NCBI RefSeq assembly: GCF_004362515.1
Contig: NZ_SNXU01000001.1
Coordinates: 5,518,001-5,582,000, forward strand
Direction of reading: 5' to 3'
DNA: 64,000 bases
Source: Actinokineospora alba
GTDB lineage: Bacteria > Actinomycetota > Actinomycetes > Mycobacteriales > Pseudonocardiaceae
Positions 58,871 through 64,000 of this stretch are shown piece after piece. Position numbers and translations under genes: made by a program. Each line of letters opens with the position of its first letter. Positions within the stretch are counted from its first letter, which is position 1. A model generated the notes under the pieces. The model did not search any database, was not told the origin of the DNA, and saw only the letters and a program-made list of their open reading frames with translations.

Positions 58871-60238
58871 GTGTTCGCGGTGTTGATCGCCGCCGGGTTC
58901 GTGGTCACCCTGGTGCTGACTGCGGCGACCGGGTATTTCGTGGCCCAGGAGTTCGCCTACATGGCGGTCGATCGGGGCAGGTTGCGGCAGTTGGCCGAGA
59001 CCGGTGACAAGCCCGCGGAGCGGGCGTTGCAAGTGACGCAGAAGCTGTCGTTCATGCTCTCGGGCGCCCAGTTCGGGATCACGGTGACCGCGCTACTCGT
59101 CGGCTATGTCGCCGAGCCGTTGCTGGGTACGGGGTTGGCCGATCTGCTCGGGCTCACCGGTCTCAACCGGGCCGCCGCGTTATCGCTGTCGCTGACCGTG
59201 TCGCTGGTCTTCGCCACCGTGGTGCAGATGGTGTTGGGCGAGTTGTTGCCGAAGAACCTGGCCATCGCCAAACCGGTGCCGCTCGCCCGGGCGTTGAGCG
59301 GGTCGACGTTGGTGTACCTGAAGGTCGCGGGGCCGTTGATCCGGTTGTTCGACGCGGCGGCGAACCGGTTGCTGCGCGCGGTCGGGATCGAGCCGGTGGA
59401 GGAGCTGCCGCAGGGCGCGACCCCGGAGGACCTGGAGCGCATCTTCGGCCAGGCCGGAGCCCAAGGGCACTTGGACCCGGAGATGACCCAGCTGCTGGAC
59501 CGCGGTCTGGACTTTCGTGGGCTGGTCGCCGAGCAGGCGATGACCCCGCGGGTCGCGGTGCGCACCATCCACGCCGACGAACCCGCGTCCCGGGTGGTGG
59601 AGTTGCTCGACACCGGGTTCTCCCGGTTCCCAGTGGTCCGCACCGACTTGGACGACCTGGTCGGGGTGGTCGGTTTGGCCGAGGTCCTGACTGTCGAGCC
59701 CGAACAGCGCCCGCACACCCCGGTCGGGCGGATCGCCACCCCGGCGGTGATGGTCCCGGCGACGTTGCCACTGCCCGCGGTGCTGGAGCGCTTGCGCGCT
59801 GAGCACCGGCAGCTGGCGTGCGTGGTCGACGAGTTCGGCGGGTTCGCCGGGGTAGTGACGTTGGAGGACCTGGCCGAGGAGTTGGTCGGGGAGATCCACG
59901 ACGAGGACGACCCGATCCAGGCCGTCATCGAACGCCGCGGTGAGGGGGCCTGGCTGGTCCCCGGTCGTGCCCGGGTGGACGAGATCGCCGACGCGACCGG
60001 GATCGCCCTGCCCGAACACGAGGACTACGACACCGTCTCCGGGCTGGTGTTGCTGCACCTCGGGCGTGTCCCGCAGGTCGGTGATGAGATCGAGCTGCTC
60101 ATAACGACTCCCACGCATGAGGATGAGCCCTCGCCGCCGAGGCTGGTGAACGTGCGGGTCATGACCATCGCCCGACATGTCCCCGCGACCGTGCTGGTTT
60201 GCGCCGCACCTGACGGCGCCCAGGAGGCTGGTCGATGA
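58871..60238 (+). CDS. CNNM/CorC-type transporter (HlyC/CorC family)
   Basis: A protein of 455 aa. CNNM membrane domain at about residues 1-190 with four helices (VVTLVLTAATGYFVAQEFAY, MVLGELLPKNLAIAKPVPLA is the conserved Mg2+-site region). CBS pair at about 215-335 (MTPRVAVRTIHADEPASRVV, VVDEFGGFAGVVTLEDLAEE) and CorC_HlyC domain at about 350-440. Proteins of this family take part in Mg2+ (and Co2+) movement, controlled by ATP binding to the CBS pair. The start is a GTG. It overlaps the second CNNM/CorC gene by 4 bases, a common paired arrangement. Confidence 0.83.
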   Translation: MFAVLIAAGFVVTLVLTAATGYFVAQEFAYMAVDRGRLRQLAETGDKPAERALQVTQKLSFMLSGAQFGITVTALLVGYVAEPLLGTGLADLLGLTGLNRAAALSLSLTVSLVFATVVQMVLGELLPKNLAIAKPVPLARALSGSTLVYLKVAGPLIRLFDAAANRLLRAVGIEPVEELPQGATPEDLERIFGQAGAQGHLDPEMTQLLDRGLDFRGLVAEQAMTPRVAVRTIHADEPASRVVELLDTGFSRFPVVRTDLDDLVGVVGLAEVLTVEPEQRPHTPVGRIATPAVMVPATLPLPAVLERLRAEHRQLACVVDEFGGFAGVVTLEDLAEELVGEIHDEDDPIQAVIERRGEGAWLVPGRARVDEIADATGIALPEHEDYDTVSGLVLLHLGRVPQVGDEIELLITTPTHEDEPSPPRLVNVRVMTIARHVPATVLVCAAPDGAQEAGR

Positions 60239-61278
60239 GCATCGGATGGTCTTTGATCGCCTCGTTGGTGTTGTTGGTGGGCAACGCGTTCTTTGTCGCC
60301 GCCGAGTTCGCGCTGATCTCGGCGAAACGCCACCGGCTCGAAGCGTTGGCCGCGCAGGGCAGCCGCGCCGCCCGCGCCGCCGTCGCCGGGACCCGGGAAC
60401 TGTCCCTGATGCTCGCCGGTGCCCAACTCGGCATCACGCTGTGCACCTTGGGTTTGGGTGCGCTGGCCGAGCCTGCGGTCGCCGCCCTGCTCGACATCCC
60501 ATTACTCGCGCTCGGCCTGCCTCCTGGCGCATCCCACGCGATCGCCTTCGGGATCAGCCTGGCCCTGGTGGTCTTCCTGCACATGGTCGTCGGGGAGATG
60601 GCCCCGAAGTCCTGGGCGATCTCACACCCGGAACGCTCGGCGCTGCTGCTGGCGCTGCCGTTCCGCGGGTTCGCCCACCTGGTGCGCTGGGTGCTGGCCG
60701 GGCTCAACGGGGTGACCAACGCGCTGCTGCGCGCGGTCAAGGTCACCCCGCAGGACGAACTCGCCCAAGCCCACCGCCCCGACGACCTGCGGATGCTGGT
60801 GCGCCAGTCCGGCGAGCACGGCCTCATCGCCGAAGGCCAGCAACGCCTGCTCACCCGCATGCTGGCCGTGCAGAACACCCGGGTGGAGCAGGTGATGGTG
60901 CCCCTTGACGAGACCGTCACCGTCGCCGAGGACATCACTGCCCGGGCGATCGAGCGCCAGAGTCTGTCGACCGGCCGGTCCCGCTTTCCGGTGACCGACC
61001 ACAGTGGACGATTCCTCGGGCTGGTGCACATCCGGGAAGCCATGCGGGCGACCGCCACCGGCGACGATCCAAGCGCGAGGGCGTTGATGGGCGAGGCGGT
61101 CACGCTCTCAGCGGACATGCCGGTCGCCACGGCCGTCACCGCGATGCGCGAGCGCCGCGCTCAGCTTGCCCTCGTCGCCGCGGGCACCGGAGGTGCTGTG
61201 GTGGGCATCGCCACCATGGAAGACCTCCTGGAGGAACTCATCGGCGAGTTCGACGACGAGACCGACACCCCCAGCTGA
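60235..61278 (+). CDS. CNNM/CorC-type transporter, second subunit
   Basis: A protein of 347 aa. CNNM domain at about 1-190 (NAFFVAAEFALISAKRHRLE, MVVGEMAPKSWAISHPERSA) and CBS pair at about 210-335 (VMVPLDETVTVAEDITARAI, VGIATMEDLLEELIGEFDDE). The CorC_HlyC domain of the first protein is missing, which is normal for the shorter member of such pairs. The two proteins probably form a heteromeric Mg2+ transporter. A strong hairpin with a T-run follows, ending the two-gene unit. Confidence 0.82.
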   Translation: MSIGWSLIASLVLLVGNAFFVAAEFALISAKRHRLEALAAQGSRAARAAVAGTRELSLMLAGAQLGITLCTLGLGALAEPAVAALLDIPLLALGLPPGASHAIAFGISLALVVFLHMVVGEMAPKSWAISHPERSALLLALPFRGFAHLVRWVLAGLNGVTNALLRAVKVTPQDELAQAHRPDDLRMLVRQSGEHGLIAEGQQRLLTRMLAVQNTRVEQVMVPLDETVTVAEDITARAIERQSLSTGRSRFPVTDHSGRFLGLVHIREAMRATATGDDPSARALMGEAVTLSADMPVATAVTAMRERRAQLALVAAGTGGAVVGIATMEDLLEELIGEFDDETDTPS

Positions 61279-61292
61279 GCCCCTGACCTCAC

Positions 61293-61318
61293 CCCCGCAC
61301 CGACCGGTGCGGGGTTTG
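61293..61318 (+). terminator. Intrinsic terminator
   Basis: A 10-bp stem CCCCGCACCG / CGGTGCGGGG with an AC loop, followed by TTTGTT. It sits 14 bases after the second CorC stop and 26 bases before the Spo0M start. Confidence 0.75.
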
Positions 61319-61344
61319 TTCACCCATTTCAGGAGGAAATGCCG

Positions 61345-62304
61345 ATGTTCAAACGGATGCTCAGTGCCTTCGGTGTCGGAGGACCATCCGTGGACACCGT
61401 TCTCGACTCACCCCACGCCGTGCCGGGGCAGGTGATCACCGGGCAGGTCCGCATCCAGGGCGGCAGCGCCGACGCCGAGATCGGCCAGGTCGTACTCACC
61501 CTGGTCACCGCCGTGAAAACCCCGCACGGACACAACCCGCACACCGAGTTCCACCGGCTCGTCGTCGACCAGAACGTCCGGGTCACCGCGGGCCAAGCAC
61601 TGAACCTGCCGTTCCGGCTGCCGCTGTCCTTCGAGAGCCCGATCACCGCGGTCGGGAACAACCCGCTGCCCGGAGTCACCGTCGGCGTCCGCACCGACCT
61701 CGTCATCGCCGGGGCCCCGGACAAGGGCGACCTCGACCCCGTCCTCGTCCACCCCCTGCCCTCCCAAGACCGCGTCCTCGACGCGTTCGGCGAACTCGGC
61801 TTCCAGTTCCGCAAAGCCGACGTCGAAGCCGGACACCTGCACGGCGTCCGCCAGGAACTGCCGTTCTTCCAGGAAGTCGAGTTCTTCCCACCCGCCCAGT
61901 TCGCCCACACCGTCAACGAGGTCGAACTGACCTTCGTCGCCGACCCGACCCACCTGCACGTCATCCTCGAAGCCGACAAGCGCGCGGGCGGATTCCACGG
62001 CGGCGGCGACACCTTCGGCCGCTTCCACGTCTCCCACCAGGAAGCCGCGGACACCAACTGGGCCGACGCCATCGGCGGCTGGCTGCAGCAGATCACCGAC
62101 CGGCGACCCGCCCACAACGCCTTCGACGGCCACAACCCTGCCTTCGGGCAACACGGCCAGCACGGCTATGGGCAGCAGCGGCGCGGCCCCGGCATGGGCG
62201 CGGCCATCGGCGGCGCCGCCGCGGGTCTCGTCGGCGGCATGATCATCGGTGACATGATCGGCGACGCCTTCGAAGGCGGAGACGACGGCGCCGGCGGGGA
62301 ATAG
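61345..62304 (+). CDS. Spo0M-family (arrestin-like) protein
   Basis: 319 aa from the second ATG (61345), since AGGAGG is only 2 bases from the first ATG and 8 from the second. Arrestin-like N-terminal domain (SVDTVLDSPHAVPGQVITGQ, GQVVLTLVTAVKT, FRLPLSFESPITAVG) and second domain (LGFQFRKADVEAGHLHGVRQ, LTFVADPTHLHVILEADKRA). The C-terminal 60 residues are His/Gln/Gly-rich with a Gly/Ala helix (AAAGLVGGMIIGDMIGD). Spo0M controls sporulation entry in Bacillus; in actinomycetes it is widespread and its target is unknown. Confidence 0.82.
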   Translation: MFKRMLSAFGVGGPSVDTVLDSPHAVPGQVITGQVRIQGGSADAEIGQVVLTLVTAVKTPHGHNPHTEFHRLVVDQNVRVTAGQALNLPFRLPLSFESPITAVGNNPLPGVTVGVRTDLVIAGAPDKGDLDPVLVHPLPSQDRVLDAFGELGFQFRKADVEAGHLHGVRQELPFFQEVEFFPPAQFAHTVNEVELTFVADPTHLHVILEADKRAGGFHGGGDTFGRFHVSHQEAADTNWADAIGGWLQQITDRRPAHNAFDGHNPAFGQHGQHGYGQQRRGPGMGAAIGGAAAGLVGGMIIGDMIGDAFEGGDDGAGGE

Positions 62305-62631
62305 CCGCGCGGCCAAACGAGAGCACCAACGCCTTCACGGCGACAAGAGCGTCAAACCTACGTGTGGGTTCGAGTTTCGCCGTCGAACCCACACGCGGGG
62401 CCCTCGATGAACAGCGCGAACCGCCGGTTTGACGCTCGATGGCTCCGAACGAGTGAAGGTTGGGCGCAGTCCCAGCCGTCGTTGCGGACCAGGTGCTGCT
62501 GCACCCGAGACCACAGGCAGCGTCGAAGGACTGTCTGGCGCATCTCGCCAAGTCATCCAAAGTCTCAAGCTGAGCTAAACAGACGCGCCAACACGATCCA
62601 CAATCGGATGGGCAACTGGCCGTGCCATTCG
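62305..62631. other. Gap between Spo0M and a leftward gene, with nested inverted repeats
   Basis: No gene seen. The main feature is the two-level hairpin at 62347-62437. The rest is short frames of poor composition. Confidence 0.5.
62347..62437. repeat. Nested inverted repeats, 91 bases
   Basis: An outer perfect pair (GAGCGTCAAACC at 62347-62358 with GGTTTGACGCTC at 62426-62437) encloses an inner perfect pair (CGTGTGGGTTCGA at 62361-62373 with TCGAACCCACACG at 62383-62395) and a 9-base inner loop. The transcript would form one long structure. Confidence 0.65.
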
Positions 62632-63147
62632 CTATTCGGCCAGTCGATCTTTGGAGTCGACGCCTCGGACCAAAAGGAAACTCGTGCCCGGCTCGGGCTC
62701 GAACCGAGCTTCACACTCGGCGTTCTGCATGGCGACTATGGCGATCAGTTCTGCCCGGTTCACCAACACTGTCTTGGGGGAACGCATCGCCAATCCTGGG
62801 ACCGCGTAGTCTCGTCCGAACAGGGTAAGAGGGTAGTCACCGTGGGAGATCGTAATACCCGCCGCGATCTCCGGAATTTTACTCAGGAAGCTGCCAAGGT
62901 GACCGGCGCGGACTGTCGCCGTCAACGCCTGGAAACGCAGCGGCGCCGGTCGACCGGCGAGCGCGTCGGCGATGGTAAGCAACTCCTCATACTCGCTGGG
63001 CGATGGTGGTCCCGCGATCGGGATAAGCGTGCCGAGATGACTCTGCAAGACAGTGAGTGCGTCAAGGAACCGGTGGAGCGCAACTAGGACTTCGGACGGT
63101 TCTCGATCGATGCTGAAGCTGGCACGCGTGCGACAGAACAGATGCAT
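62632..63147 (-). CDS. Protein of unknown function
   Basis: A protein of 171 aa with good protein-like composition: VLVALHRFLDALTVLQSHLG, YEELLTIADALAGRPAPLRF, IAAGITISHGDYPLTLFGRD, AELIAIVAMQNAECEARFEP. It mixes helices and a few strands; no signal peptide or membrane helix. GC content is lower than in the main region, as expected for genes carried in with a mobile element. No family recognised. The start at 63147 is uncertain because the ribosome site is poor. Confidence 0.5.
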   Translation of the reverse strand: MHLFCRTRASFSIDREPSEVLVALHRFLDALTVLQSHLGTLIPIAGPPSPSEYEELLTIADALAGRPAPLRFQALTATVRAGHLGSFLSKIPEIAAGITISHGDYPLTLFGRDYAVPGLAMRSPKTVLVNRAELIAIVAMQNAECEARFEPEPGTSFLLVRGVDSKDRLAE

Positions 63148-63603
63148 CGTTTCGCGATCGCTGCCTTCGACGTTGACGGCAGGATCAGTGAGAAGCGCGT
63201 CTGTTCACCCGGCTGGGGTGGGATCGGGCACCTCGGTCGATATCAGGGTGACTAACGCGCACGCGGTGGTGTTCTGGCGCGTCGCCACAAGGCGTGTCGA
63301 TCGTCTCGGCGCGCGCGTCGATGACGGTGTCCGCTCAGGTGCGGCAATGCTGTGTTTCGCACCGCGCGAGCAGGTTCTGCCTGCGACCATCGACGTCGCT
63401 CAGGCGCGCTCCGCTCTTACATCTCGATTCGCCCGTGATCGGGACGTGAGTCCGCCGAGCGGACCGCTCTAGCTGCGTAGACCGAGCCCCTCGTCCGACC
63501 GCCGCTCGAAGGCGGGCCAGCGGCCGCTCGGGTGAGATGTGGGCGTGCACCGCAGCGACAAAATGCCTTTTGTGGATGACGCTCGCGCGAGTCACGTGGT
63601 CCT
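63148..63603. other. Stretch without a convincing gene
   Basis: Several overlapping frames of Arg/Ser-rich composition on both strands, none with a good start or recognisable domain. Probably decayed sequence next to the right-hand recombinase. Confidence 0.45.
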
Positions 63604-64000
63604 TTATGGACAACGGACGCTTCCGCAGGAGGCCCTTGCGTGGCGGCGTGAACACGTTGCGGTACGGGCAATATCCCGGAGTGGATCAAACCAATTCGTC
63701 TCTGCTACGCTGCAGTTGTGGCACACCGTGATGTTTTCCTCACGGGAGATTGCCCGGTTTTGCGTGTTAGGGACGCCCTCTCGGACACAGTCGTTAAACA
63801 CACGGGGACGGGCCGTCACATAGACGGCCCTTTCTTTTTGCTCAAATCGCAGCTCAAGGCCCATCTCCGCGTAGATGTCCGGCAGACGCTCCGGTCGGGC
63901 CGTCTCGATCTTGGTTCCGACGTCTCCGAGCTTGTCCACCAACGCGCGAACCTCCGCCTCGCTGATCGTGGGTTCGGCGGGCGTGGCCGCCAACTCGGCC
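63604..64000 (-). CDS. Large serine recombinase, C-terminal part (enters from right edge)
   Basis: The frame is open at the right edge and reads leftward. TISEAEVRALVDKLGDVGTK, then ERLPDIYAEMGLELRFEQKE, then YVTARPRVFNDCVREG form the C-terminal end typical of actinobacterial large serine recombinases (LVxxLGDI, Y-x-x-L/M-G-L, and a closing RPRV-x-x-x-CVRxG). Family members normally stop just after this block, but here the frame continues for about 45 more residues (VPNTQNRAISREENITVCHN to SVRCP), which suggests a junction or frame change at the end. The catalytic domain lies outside. Same strand and type as the recombinase at the left edge. Confidence 0.7.
   Translation of the reverse strand, partial: AELAATPAEPTISEAEVRALVDKLGDVGTKIETARPERLPDIYAEMGLELRFEQKERAVYVTARPRVFNDCVREGVPNTQNRAISREENITVCHNCSVAETNWFDPLRDIARTATCSRRHARASCGSVRCP
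63810..63839 (+). terminator. Hairpin with T-run antisense to the recombinase end
   Basis: An 8-bp stem GGGCCGTC / GACGGCCC, loop ACATA, then TTTCTTTTT: a textbook intrinsic terminator for rightward transcription. No clear rightward gene ends here, so it may end a small RNA antisense to the recombinase 3' end. It could also be chance, since the same bases encode family-conserved residues. Confidence 0.45.

Noticed and set aside
62361..62395. GGTTCGA sequence of the inner stem suggested a tRNA T-arm
   Set aside because: The stem is too long and the rest of a cloverleaf (anticodon arm, acceptor, CCA) cannot be built around it.

Overview
The window is high-GC actinobacterial DNA. GTG starts, 4-base gene overlaps and the closest recognisable relatives suggest a Pseudonocardiales-type actinomycete; that placement is inference. 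Nearly everything from about 2 to 46 kb looks like one very large hypoxia/dormancy (DosR/DevR) regulon. It holds the response regulator DevR (33777-34418), its GAF sensor kinase DevS (34421-36130), and relatives of many M. tuberculosis DosR-regulon products: a wax ester synthase, an Rv1733c-like membrane protein, an Rv1738-like DUF1876 protein, an Rv0079-like ribosome-hibernation protein, a CtpF-like P-type ATPase, five Acg-type nitroreductases, five intact and one broken universal stress protein (USP) genes, and many CBS or CBS-BON proteins. About twenty inverted sequences of the form GGGACC-TT-GGTCCC lie in front of these genes and look like the binding sites that join them.

Layout. 1-249: N-terminal part of a large serine recombinase leaving the left edge. 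735-3635: membrane proteins divergent from the wax ester synthase. 3940-6404: small envelope-protein operon with several apparent frameshifts. 6619-10845: secreted polysaccharide deacetylase, a dienelactone-hydrolase/DUF5655/sulfide-quinone-reductase-like operon and an SDR. 11075-21715: USPs, Acg enzymes, ABC exporter, GerMN lipoprotein, flavodoxin, CBS-BON, DUF1876. 22426-30314: HIRAN protein, P-type ATPase, MgtE-like protein, hibernation factor, DUF4389 and DoxX proteins. 30391-39137: CBS/BON, Acg, DevR, DevS and USPs. 39247-46170: four coupled genes (phosphoketolase, Acg, tandem USP, GNAT/ADP-forming acyl-CoA synthetase).

From 47 kb the theme changes to ion homeostasis and signalling: a CBS/SLC13-type antiporter pair, an orphan KtrA-type RCK protein, three copies of a 19-nt motif that may be a leader RNA, two RsbW-like ATPases, a pair of paralogous proteins of unknown family, an OmpR-type two-component system coupled to an HxlR regulator, two CNNM/CorC transporters and a Spo0M protein. 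The right edge holds the C-terminal end of a second large serine recombinase.

How the parts may work together (inference): on oxygen loss DevS activates DevR. The regulon then stores lipid, halts ribosomes, maintains ion and redox balance, and may make ATP by substrate-level phosphorylation. Several reading frames between 3.6 and 5.7 kb are broken in ways that could be decay or sequencing error.
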